This document shows positions 1 through 5,977 of a DNA stretch of 9,853 nucleotides, one piece after another. Within the stretch, counting starts at the first letter, position 1, and every line of letters starts with the position of its first letter. The stretch spans positions 15,215 to 25,067 of the forward strand of contig MHHP01000040.1 in NCBI GenBank assembly GCA_001817055.1, given 5' to 3'. This DNA is from Candidatus Andersenbacteria bacterium RIFCSPHIGHO2_02_FULL_45_11 (GTDB lineage: Bacteria; Patescibacteriota; Andersenbacteria; UBA10190). A program made the position numbers and the translations under genes. The notes below the pieces were generated by a model. That model was not told the DNA's origin and did not search any database. It saw only the letters and a list, made by a program, of their open reading frames with translations.

Positions 1-597
1 TTAACAATTGCGGCATTGGCACTTGCGTTTGCACTGCCAACATATGCTGCAGATTATCCATTCATTATTAGAGGCGTCGTAGATGTTAAAGTGACTACAA
101 AAGTAGCAAATGTAACAGCAACAAAGTCGTCTACTAAAGCAATCGCTGAAACTGAGGGGGTTAATATAGGCTACAGCATCAGTAAAGCAAAGGTATATAA
201 ATATGTTAATGGTGTTAAAAAGCCAACGTCTGCAAAGCAAATCAAGTTGGGAGACGAAGTTGTTATGAAGGGTAAAAAAGTTGGCGGCACATTCAAGGTT
301 GACGAGTTAACAATCAACACTCGCACGTTTGAAATCCTCGGACGCGTAAAGGATATTAATACCGACATCAAAACCATCACTGTATTAGTGGCTCGGTCTA
401 CTTATCGAGAAAAAGGTATAAAGGGTACGCAAATTTCCCTCACCTACAACTCAGATACAGCATGTAAGCGCCTGGGAACCGAGGTTGGCTGCAGCACAAT
501 TGCTACCACGGATAATATTATTAAAGCAATTGGCTCTGTGACCGGTTCAAATCAAGTCTACGAACTTACAAAAGTATTCGGGCAATACAAGCCTTAA
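1..597 (+). CDS. Secreted beta-rich protein, possibly DUF5666-like (5' end outside window)
   Basis: Frame 1 is open from the first base to a TAA at 595-597, giving 198 residues; the true start lies upstream of the window. The first residues read as the end of a Sec signal peptide: a hydrophobic Leu/Ala run followed by PTYA-AD, a plausible signal peptidase I site near residues 16-17. The mature part is rich in Val, Thr and Lys and predicted mostly beta. A segment around residues 60-105 has a KLGDEVVMKGKK core followed by a FKVDELTI strand, which resembles the small OB-like folds annotated as DUF5666. A second unit of similar size follows, beginning GRVKDINTDIKTITV. Two cysteines about 10 residues apart near the C-terminus (CKRL...VGC) could form a disulfide outside the membrane. 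Function is unknown and the family assignment is tentative. It converges with dnaJ, and the stop codons overlap. Confidence 0.8.
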   Translation, partial: LTIAALALAFALPTYAADYPFIIRGVVDVKVTTKVANVTATKSSTKAIAETEGVNIGYSISKAKVYKYVNGVKKPTSAKQIKLGDEVVMKGKKVGGTFKVDELTINTRTFEILGRVKDINTDIKTITVLVARSTYREKGIKGTQISLTYNSDTACKRLGTEVGCSTIATTDNIIKAIGSVTGSNQVYELTKVFGQYKP

Positions 598-1700
598 AAG
601 AATATTCCTTTCTTCTTGGGAGCTTCTCGGAATTGTTCCAGAAGCTCTCTTTGTTTTTTGGAAAGTTTTTTTGGTATTTCTACCTTCACGGTAACAATGT
701 GGTCCCCCTTACCAGATGATTGTAGATGCGGAAAACCTTCGCGCTCAAACCGAAACTCTGCATTGGGCTGAGTGCCGGCCGGTATCCGGATCGTCTTCGC
801 ACCAGATAGCATTTCCACTAATTTTTCAGCCCCGAGCGCAGCATCAATAAACGAAATAGCAACCTGTGAACGTACGTTATCTCTGTCACGTGCAAGGTTC
901 CTGTCTGTCTGCACATGAACATTCACATACAAGTCGCCTGCTGTGCCGCCCTTCATGGGCGCTTCGCCTTTGCCAGTAACTCGAATTGTTTGCCCATCAG
1001 CAATACCAGCAGGAATACTAATATCTAGCGTTCGATTCATTTTTTCCCTTCCTTCTCCATGGCAAGTAGTGCATGGAGTTTTTGCTATCTTTCCTTCCCC
1101 CCTACACGCTTGGCATGCAACACGTTGCGCAAACGTCCCTAACGGAGTTTGAAAGTTCTGCGCTGTGCTTCCTGCTCCGTTGCATGTAGTGCATGTTGTA
1201 ATTGGCGTGCCAGGCTCTGCGCCATTTCCATGGCACTTGGAACATGTGTCATATACGCGCTGCTGCACTGTTTTCGTAACTCCAGTTGCAGATTCACGAA
1301 AAGATATTTCTATATTTGATTCTATGTCAGACCCCCGAGAGCGTCGTGCGCTTCTACCACGATTACTACCCCCGAACACTGATTCGAATATATCCCCCAT
1401 TCCGCCCAAGTCATCCATATTAATCGTAAATCCGCCACTATCAAAACCGCCAAATCCTCCATGACCCCCTGCCGGCCCAGGCCCACTACCATCAAATCCG
1501 TGTCCGTACTGGTCATACTGAGAACGCTTCTTTGCATCTCGTAATACTTCGTATGCATTATTTATTTCTTTAAATTTTTCTTCGTCGCCACCGCCCTTAT
1601 CTGGATGGTGTTTGTGCGCAAGCTTGCGATACGCTTTTTTAATTTCATCCTGCGTAGCACTTCGGGATACGCCTAATGTTTCATAGTAATCTGCGGGCAT
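594..1700 (-). CDS. dnaJ: Molecular chaperone DnaJ (Hsp40)
   Basis: DnaJ delivers unfolded substrates to DnaK and stimulates its ATPase. All parts of a full type I DnaJ are visible in 368 residues, about the usual length. There is an N-terminal J domain (about 1-66) with the invariant HPD at 32-34. A Gly/Phe-rich linker follows (about 67-115). The zinc-binding region (about 150-220) has four intact CxxCxGxG motifs: CSKCHGNG, CTTCNGAG, CQACRGEG and CTTCHGEG. Two C-terminal beta domains carry the substrate-binding part, and the protein ends in a basic tail, KKKGIFF. It is the last gene of the chaperone operon, starting 9 bases after the stop of the 7-TM gene. No Shine-Dalgarno motif precedes the ATG. 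Its stop overlaps the convergent gene, so no terminator fits between them. The identity is secure. Confidence 0.98.
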   Translation of the reverse strand: MPADYYETLGVSRSATQDEIKKAYRKLAHKHHPDKGGGDEEKFKEINNAYEVLRDAKKRSQYDQYGHGFDGSGPGPAGGHGGFGGFDSGGFTINMDDLGGMGDIFESVFGGSNRGRSARRSRGSDIESNIEISFRESATGVTKTVQQRVYDTCSKCHGNGAEPGTPITTCTTCNGAGSTAQNFQTPLGTFAQRVACQACRGEGKIAKTPCTTCHGEGREKMNRTLDISIPAGIADGQTIRVTGKGEAPMKGGTAGDLYVNVHVQTDRNLARDRDNVRSQVAISFIDAALGAEKLVEMLSGAKTIRIPAGTQPNAEFRFEREGFPHLQSSGKGDHIVTVKVEIPKKLSKKQRELLEQFREAPKKKGIFF

Positions 1701-1709
1701 ATGTGGATG

Positions 1710-2462
1710 TTATAACTCAATGTATTCAATGGGCGCGTCGTGCTGAGCAATCATAATAAGGCCAGCCTTACGAGCAATCCAAAACAGAAGAACGACTAAT
1801 CCTAACGCCGGCCACATAATAATAGGGACGACTGTTCGAACGGCAAGGAGCGCTACTGCAATAACCAACACCACAACTACCAGGCTGTTATTCTGTGCAC
1901 GAGAACGAACATAATCCGTAACACCCGTTGCTACTTGGTCGGGATTCTGAAAGTAAAGCCCAGTAGCATTCTTAACGTATTGCTCTGGAATACTAATCTT
2001 CCCGCTCCCAATAGATTGCTGAATCAACGGGATAGAAAACACAACGAACGATAACAACATTCCAAATAGCAACATACGTATTCCAAAAGAACATATTGTA
2101 CTCATCCGAATGCGAACATAGCGGCCAAGCTCTGAGTAAATTGATTTTTGTGCAATATATGTAAGCACAAACATAAGGGCTGCCCCCACCATTGCCGCAT
2201 ACGAAAGCCTCCCAACAAATAAAAGAGTTATTGAGGGGATAATTGCGATAGTTAACGCAACTGCCGTCTTATCTATGGCCAAGATACTTGCCATTGCAAC
2301 AATTGCAACCCAGATAATACCGGCAACACTAATACCGGATGTGGATGATACGGTGAATTCTTGCTGGCCCGCAAAGAGTAGTGCGGCAAAGCTGAAAAAT
2401 ACAACCGTATAAAGCGCGACAAAGCCCACGACAGCAAGTTCCTTGTATCGTGAGCGTTGCAT
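1710..2462 (-). CDS. Seven-TM membrane protein of unknown function within the dnaK operon
   Basis: I do not recognise this 250-residue protein. It is strongly hydrophobic, with about seven likely membrane segments at residues 11-31, 44-63, 66-83, 87-105, 124-147, 193-211 and 212-236. The only long non-membrane stretch is about 148-192, containing NATG and several charged residues; by the number of preceding helices and the positive-inside rule it probably lies outside the cell. The basic stretch near 108-121 (ELGRYVRIRM) would be cytoplasmic. No catalytic motif, cysteine cluster or transporter signature is evident. It sits 4 bases after dnaK and 9 bases before dnaJ, so it is almost certainly co-transcribed with them. 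That suggests a heat- or envelope-stress role, but this is context only. It could also be an unrelated passenger. The reading frame is well supported by its hydrophobic pattern and tight packing. Confidence 0.88.
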   Translation of the reverse strand: MQRSRYKELAVVGFVALYTVVFFSFAALLFAGQQEFTVSSTSGISVAGIIWVAIVAMASILAIDKTAVALTIAIIPSITLLFVGRLSYAAMVGAALMFVLTYIAQKSIYSELGRYVRIRMSTICSFGIRMLLFGMLLSFVVFSIPLIQQSIGSGKISIPEQYVKNATGLYFQNPDQVATGVTDYVRSRAQNNSLVVVVLVIAVALLAVRTVVPIIMWPALGLVVLLFWIARKAGLIMIAQHDAPIEYIEL

Positions 2463-2466
2463 ACTA

Positions 2467-4347
2467 TTACTTCTTCTCTTCCGGTTTCACGTCTACCACT
2501 TCGCCTTCTTGCGGCTTCGCGTCAGGAGTAGCTGCTTGCGCTTGAGAGTCCTTGTACATCTGCTCCCCTATCTTCTGTGAAGCAGCGAGTAGCTCGTCCG
2601 TTGCTTTCTTTATAGCCTCACTGTCTGTTCCAGATAATGCGGTTTTAAGTGCAGCAACTTTTTCTTCAACCGCTTTCTTTGTTTCGGCATCTACTTTATC
2701 GCCTGCCTCCTTAAGTGCCTTCTCTGTCATATACACAGCCTGTTCACCCATGTTCTTTGTTTCAATGGCTTCCTTTTTCTTCTTATCTTCCTCGGCATGC
2801 TTTTGTGCTTCTTGCTGCATGCGCTCAATTTCTTCTTTTGGAATCCCGCTGGAACCTTCAATACGGATTTTCTGCTCTTTGCCAGATGCTTTATCTTTTG
2901 CAGATACATTCAAGATTCCGTTCGCATCAATATCAAACGTCACTTCCACTTGCGGAACCCCACGAGGCGCTGGTGGAATACCGTCTAAGATAAACCGGCC
3001 AAGAGATTTGTTATCTTGTGCCATCTCGCGTTCGCCTTGCAGTACGTGGATTTCAACGGATGTTTGGTTGTCTGCGGCAGTGGAGAACGTTTGAGACTTC
3101 TTTGTAGGAACCGTAGTATTTTTTTCAATCAAAGGCGTACGTACACCACCTAGCGTTTCAAGCCCGAGTGTTAATGGAGTTACGTCTAACAGTAGGATAT
3201 CTTTTACGTCCCCTGCCAAGATACCTCCTTGGATTGCAGCGCCGGCTGCAACTACTTCATCAGGATTAATACCCTTATGTGGCTGCTTTCCAAACATCTT
3301 TTCCACTTCTTCATAAATCTTCGGCATTCGAGTCTGCCCACCCACTAATACAACTTCCTGAATATCTCCTACCGAAAGCTTTGCTTCTGCAAGCGCCTCT
3401 TTCGTAATCGCAATTGCACGGTCAATATATTCACCTACGATTTCTTCCAACTTTGCACGCGTCATTGTCATTACCAAATGCTTGGGGCCTTCAGCGCCAG
3501 TTGTGATGAACGGTTGGTTGATTTCCGTGGTGCTGGAGCTCGAGAGTTCATGTTTTGCACGCTCTGCAGCTTCTTTCAAACGCTGAAGTGCCATGCTGTC
3601 CTTAGACAAGTCGATACCGTCTGTTGATTTAAACTGCTGCACAATCCATTCAATAATCTTTTGGTCAAAGTCGTCTCCACCCAAGTGGGTATCACCGTGC
3701 GTTCCTAGCACTTCAATGGTATCTGCACCTACTTCCAAAATAGATACGTCGAATGTTCCACCGCCCAAGTCGAATACAACAATTTTTTCATCCTTCTTCT
3801 TATCGAGTCCATACGCCAACGCTGCTGCTGTTGGCTCATTAATGATGCGCTTTACATCAAGGCCCGCAATAGCTCCTGCGTCCTTCGTTGCCTTGCGCTG
3901 TGAGTCATCAAAATATGCGGGTACGGTGATTACGGCGCCTGTGATTGTTTCGCCTAGCTTAGCTTCTGCGTCTGCTTTTAATTTTTGCAAAACCATTGCG
4001 GCAATCTCAGCAGGCCGCACCCATTTTTCCCCAAACTTAATTTCAACCCCACCATCAGACCCCTTGCGGATTTCATACGGCAGCATCGCTTTTTCTTTCT
4101 GCGTAGCCGGGTCGTCAAACATACGGCCAATTAATCGCTTAGCAGAGTAAATAGTGTTTGCAGGATTTACTACTGACTGGCGCTTTGCAAGCACGCCAAC
4201 CAATCTCTCACCGCTTTTACTCATTGCTACCACAGATGGCGTAGTGCGGTTACCTTCGCTGTTTTCAATAATGGTTGGCTGTCCGCCTTCCATAAAAGCT
4301 ACTGCTGAATTTGTTGTTCCTAAGTCGATTCCAATTATTTTGCTCAT
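2467..4347 (-). CDS. dnaK: Molecular chaperone DnaK (Hsp70)
   Basis: DnaK is the ATP-driven Hsp70 that binds exposed hydrophobic segments of client proteins. The 626-residue length is normal. The actin-like ATPase domain opens with IGIDLGTTNS (phosphate 1, about 5-14), contains VFDLGGGTFDVS (phosphate 2, about 191-202) and the adenosine motif LVGGQTRMP (about 334-342). The conserved interdomain linker DILLLDVTP is at about 383-391. The beta-sandwich substrate domain follows, then a helical lid rich in Lys/Glu, and a disordered tail from about 595 that ends VVDVKPEEKK, not the eukaryotic EEVD. The start is fixed by the canonical MSKIIGIDLG opening. It is the third gene of the operon, 34 bases after grpE. 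A TATAAT hexamer in that gap may give it an extra promoter. There is no obvious ribosome binding site. Confidence 0.99.
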   Translation of the reverse strand: MSKIIGIDLGTTNSAVAFMEGGQPTIIENSEGNRTTPSVVAMSKSGERLVGVLAKRQSVVNPANTIYSAKRLIGRMFDDPATQKEKAMLPYEIRKGSDGGVEIKFGEKWVRPAEIAAMVLQKLKADAEAKLGETITGAVITVPAYFDDSQRKATKDAGAIAGLDVKRIINEPTAAALAYGLDKKKDEKIVVFDLGGGTFDVSILEVGADTIEVLGTHGDTHLGGDDFDQKIIEWIVQQFKSTDGIDLSKDSMALQRLKEAAERAKHELSSSSTTEINQPFITTGAEGPKHLVMTMTRAKLEEIVGEYIDRAIAITKEALAEAKLSVGDIQEVVLVGGQTRMPKIYEEVEKMFGKQPHKGINPDEVVAAGAAIQGGILAGDVKDILLLDVTPLTLGLETLGGVRTPLIEKNTTVPTKKSQTFSTAADNQTSVEIHVLQGEREMAQDNKSLGRFILDGIPPAPRGVPQVEVTFDIDANGILNVSAKDKASGKEQKIRIEGSSGIPKEEIERMQQEAQKHAEEDKKKKEAIETKNMGEQAVYMTEKALKEAGDKVDAETKKAVEEKVAALKTALSGTDSEAIKKATDELLAASQKIGEQMYKDSQAQAATPDAKPQEGEVVDVKPEEKK

Positions 4348-4366
4348 AGTAATGTGTAGTTTAAAG

Positions 4367-4372
4367 ATTATA
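4367..4372 (-). promoter_or_regulatory. Possible internal -10 box ahead of dnaK
   Basis: On the minus strand a perfect TATAAT lies 19 bases ahead of the dnaK ATG, in the 34-base gap after grpE. Transcription from it would begin near 4360 and give a leader of about 13 bases. No convincing -35 box lies 16-18 bases upstream, where the palindromic repeat at the end of grpE sits. It may serve as an internal promoter that gives extra dnaK, or be a chance match in A+T-rich sequence. Confidence 0.35.
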
Positions 4373-4379
4373 TTTTACT

Positions 4380-4452
4380 TGTCATTCCGGGCTTGACCCG
4401 GAATCCACGTCGGCCGGATGGTCTGGATCCCGGCTCACGGGCCGGGATGACA
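4380..4452. repeat. 73-base palindromic repeat pair (TGTCAT...ATGACA ends) overlapping the grpE 3' end
   Basis: Two related hairpins stand in inverted orientation. The left has arms ATTCCGGG (4384-4391) and CCCGGAAT (4397-4404) around CTTGA. The right has arms ATCCCGGC (4427-4434) and GCCGGGAT (4441-4448) around TCACGG. Read from the outside in, both begin TGTCAT and end in a GGAT/ATCC turn next to CCA, so the unit has terminal inverted repeats and a 16-base middle (4408-4423). Similar 'GTCAT-CCGG' palindromes are widespread dispersed repeats in bacterial genomes. A small 6-bp hairpin, GACAGC/GCTGTC (4449-4463), abuts it. The element encodes the end of GrpE. No transposase is present, so it would move, if at all, with help in trans. 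Confidence 0.75.
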
Positions 4453-4924
4453 GCTCCGCTGTCACTTTCACCTTTGCCGGCCTAATCACCGTATCGCCTA
4501 TCTTGTAGCCCACTTGCACAAGTGCAACTACTGTTCCCGGATTTTCTTTACTCTCCACCTCTTCTACTGCTTCATGGATTACTGGATCAAATATTCCTTC
4601 AGTATCACCTATCATTGTAACTCCGAATCCTTCGAGTGTCTGATCAAATTGTCGCGCTACGTGCACTACTCCTTGCGCCCATGCGTCTTGCTCTTTGGGA
4701 GCGTGCTCTACTAATGAGCGAAAATTGTCTGCGAGCGATAATAGGGATTCAACTATGTCTCGCGTAATGGCTACTCGTTGCTGCACATGAGATTCTGCCA
4801 TTCGTTTCTTTGTATTTTCTAAATCTGCTCGGGCTCGCTTCCATCCTTCTAAATATTCTTGTTCTTTGCTTTGTTCTTTTGGCTGTTCCTCTGGTTGTTC
4901 TTCTTTTTTTATAAGTGGTTTCAT
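4382..4924 (-). CDS. grpE: Nucleotide exchange factor GrpE, with repeat-derived C-terminus
   Basis: GrpE releases ADP from DnaK and so resets the chaperone cycle. The 180 residues show the family plan. A Glu/Gln/Lys-rich disordered start (about 1-22) leads into a long helix (about 23-60, LEGWKRARADLENTKKRMAE), the dimerising coiled coil. A helical part (LLSLADNFRSL) follows, then the beta head (about 100-158) with FDPVIHEAVEEV, GTVVALVQVGYKIGDTVIRP and AKVKVT, all typical GrpE signatures. In the family the protein normally stops a few residues after this last strand. Here 22 more residues (159-180, beginning SSRPVSRDP) and the TGA are read from the palindromic repeat at 4380-4452. The tail is rich in Pro, Asp and Ser, and is probably disordered and without function. 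The gene begins 3 bases after the hrcA stop with no Shine-Dalgarno motif. Confidence 0.97.
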   Translation of the reverse strand: MKPLIKKEEQPEEQPKEQSKEQEYLEGWKRARADLENTKKRMAESHVQQRVAITRDIVESLLSLADNFRSLVEHAPKEQDAWAQGVVHVARQFDQTLEGFGVTMIGDTEGIFDPVIHEAVEEVESKENPGTVVALVQVGYKIGDTVIRPAKVKVTAELSSRPVSRDPDHPADVDSGSSPE

Positions 4925-4927
4925 AGA

Positions 4928-5644
4928 TTATGGTTTTTCAAGGATAGATGCGAGCGCTGATAGTAATGCAACGTTTTTGCGATACGGCATTCGCTTGGGC
5001 CCGGCAATTAGTAGCAAAGCAATTTCTCCCGTAGGCAGCTGGACTGTTTGTATAACCATACTGGTATGCGGAGATACAAAGAACGGATTTTCTTGTCCTA
5101 TGTACACTTGCACACCTCTTGCGGCCGTATCTGCAAACTCCGGTGCATACTGCTCCATGTTGTCAAAAAAATGCGAAACCTCTCTGGCTGTTTGGCGAGA
5201 ATCTTCTTGATCCTCCCCGAGTAATTGCGACATGCCCGACGCATACATATCGTTTGAATCCATCCACCCACCCATAGCAACGCTATGAGTAAACTGTGCC
5301 AGCAGCTTTGCGGCAGCACGGGCCGGGTGAGTATATTCTTCTTGGTATTCTTTATACGTATCTTCCAGTGCCCGTACCTTTTTCTCACTCGGCTCTTTAA
5401 AGCTCAGGTTATCCACATAGTAGCGGTATCCTTTATCCGTTGGAATCCTCCCGGCAGACGTATGCGGCTGGGTTACGTACCCATCCTCCTCTAAATCGCG
5501 CAGCACATTGCGTACGGTTGCAGAGCTTACGGATACATCCAGCACTTCCAGCAGCTTTTCAGAGCCGACTGGTTTGCCTGTGGCAATATATTCTTCCACA
5601 AGTCCCTTCAGAAGATGCGCATGGCGATAATCTAGTTCTATCAT
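4928..5644 (-). CDS. hrcA: Heat-inducible transcription repressor HrcA (short form)
   Basis: HrcA is the repressor that binds CIRCE operators and is kept active by the chaperonin GroE in well-studied bacteria. The N-terminal winged-helix domain (about 1-78) is textbook: GKPVGSEKL, SATVRNVLRDLEEDGYV, then HTSAGRIPTDKGYRYYVD. The C-terminal part retains the family's YIGQENPF (about 181-188) and LLIAGPKRMPYRKNVALL (about 211-228). At 238 residues it is about 100 shorter than the usual 340. The missing part is in the middle, between about 125 and 180, where the GAF-like and inserted dimerisation regions would be. The frame is intact, so this is a compact form and not a broken gene. It is first in the operon, with a CIRCE operator 9 bases ahead of its ATG, which implies autorepression. 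It lacks a Shine-Dalgarno motif. Confidence 0.96.
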   Translation of the reverse strand: MIELDYRHAHLLKGLVEEYIATGKPVGSEKLLEVLDVSVSSATVRNVLRDLEEDGYVTQPHTSAGRIPTDKGYRYYVDNLSFKEPSEKKVRALEDTYKEYQEEYTHPARAAAKLLAQFTHSVAMGGWMDSNDMYASGMSQLLGEDQEDSRQTAREVSHFFDNMEQYAPEFADTAARGVQVYIGQENPFFVSPHTSMVIQTVQLPTGEIALLLIAGPKRMPYRKNVALLSALASILEKP

Positions 5645-5650
5645 ATTTAT

Positions 5651-5686
5651 ATATTAGCACTCTAACGCATAGACTGCTAGTGTCAA
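5651..5686 (-). promoter_or_regulatory. Promoter of the hrcA-grpE-dnaK-dnaJ operon
   Basis: On the minus strand a perfect -35 box TTGACA lies at 5686-5681. Two -10 choices follow. TAGAGT (5664-5659) has a 16-base spacer and four of six consensus bases. TAATAT (5656-5651) is preceded by TG plus one base, an extended -10, but stands 24 bases from TTGACA. The first would give a leader of about 8 bases. The second would start the mRNA on or beside the ATG at 5644. Either way the CIRCE operator fills the space that RNA polymerase must contact. Confidence 0.65.
5654..5680. promoter_or_regulatory. CIRCE operator (HrcA binding site)
   Basis: The consensus is TTAGCACTC, nine bases, GAGTGCTAA. Here the left arm TTAGCACTC (5654-5662) is perfect, the spacer is exactly nine bases, and the right arm GACTGCTAG (5672-5680) matches seven of nine. 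It is just upstream of hrcA and overlaps the promoter, which is the classic arrangement for repression of the hrcA/dnaK operon. No second copy was seen in the window, including in front of dnaK. Confidence 0.92.
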
Positions 5687-5707
5687 GCTTTTGTATGAAT
5701 ATATGTA

Positions 5708-5768
5708 ATCGCGGCGGGAAACGCTTGGGGTTAAACGCTAGAAACCCCAAGCGTTGAGGAGCCGCGAT
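5708..5768. other. Double-stem hairpin upstream of the hrcA promoter
   Basis: An inner stem of 13 perfect pairs, AACGCTTGGGGTT (5720-5732) with AACCCCAAGCGTT (5743-5755), closes a 10-base loop. An outer stem of 8 pairs, ATCGCGGC (5708-5715) with GCCGCGAT (5761-5768), encloses it across a small internal loop (GGGA / GAGGA). It sits 22 bases beyond the -35 box of hrcA. It lies downstream of the lipoprotein gene on the same strand, so it could help end that transcript, but no T-run follows on either strand. A dispersed repeat is the other possibility. Confidence 0.7.
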
Positions 5769-5792
5769 ACTTCAACCCTTACCTTTGAAGTA
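5768..5792. other. Hairpin adjoining the double-stem structure
   Basis: TACTTCAA (5768-5775) pairs perfectly with TTGAAGTA (5785-5792) around a nine-base loop. It shares its first base with the last base of the neighbouring structure, so the two could form one compound fold. No T-run follows, and its role is unknown. Confidence 0.5.
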
Positions 5793-5829
5793 GCAATATA
5801 TTGTAGAGATACGGCTTACGGACTCATTA

Positions 5830-5846
5830 CAAACCCAAAGGGTTTG
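5830..5846. other. Small hairpin CAAACCC-AAA-GGGTTTG
   Basis: Seven perfect base pairs close a three-base loop. TTACAAAC overlapping its left arm (5827-5834) is matched by GTTTGTAA at 5964-5971, so the palindromic element at 5861-5953 is bracketed by an inverted 8-mer. No T-run follows on either strand, so it is not a canonical terminator. Confidence 0.45.
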
Positions 5847-5860
5847 AATCTATACGCCGA

Positions 5861-5953
5861 CTAACCTCACCCTTACCTCTCCTTCGTAAGGAGAGGAGAA
5901 CGACGCGCAGAACCCTTCTCCTTACGAAGGAGAAGGGCGAGGGATGAGGTTAG
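5861..5953. repeat. 93-base REP/MITE-like palindromic element
   Basis: The ends are CTAACCTC (5861-5868) and GAGGTTAG (5946-5953). Each half holds its own hairpin with a three-base loop: CCTCTCCTT/AAGGAGAGG (5876-5896, 9 pairs) and CCCTTCTCCTT/AAGGAGAAGGG (5913-5937, 11 pairs). The two halves are also near inverted copies of each other, with only a few substitutions and short gaps, so the whole can fold as one long cruciform or as two hairpins. A 16-base centre (5897-5912) separates them. It lies just downstream of the lipoprotein gene. CCTCACCC / CTCTCC palindromes of this type are common dispersed intergenic repeats. Confidence 0.75.
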
Positions 5954-5977
5954 CAACCGAGGAGTTTGTAACGTAGT

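Noticed and set aside
2552..3094. 180-residue plus-strand open frame inside dnaK
   Set aside because: It is antisense to a conserved DnaK region. The Ser/Phe/Ala-rich product has no domain and no start signals.
4928..5644. HrcA as a frameshifted pseudogene because of its short length
   Set aside because: The frame is uninterrupted, and both the N-terminal and C-terminal family blocks are in the same frame, so it is a compact protein.
5559..5750. Small minus-strand ORF covering the CIRCE and hairpin region
   Set aside because: It runs through the hrcA coding region in another frame and through operator and palindromes. No protein features were found.
5687..5977. Rho-independent terminator for the lipoprotein gene
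   Set aside because: There are several strong hairpins, but none is followed by a T-run on the minus strand, so a canonical terminator cannot be claimed.
5687..5977. CRISPR array or tandem repeats in the gene-free stretch
   Set aside because: The repeats are inverted pairs of different sequence, not direct repeats with regular spacers.
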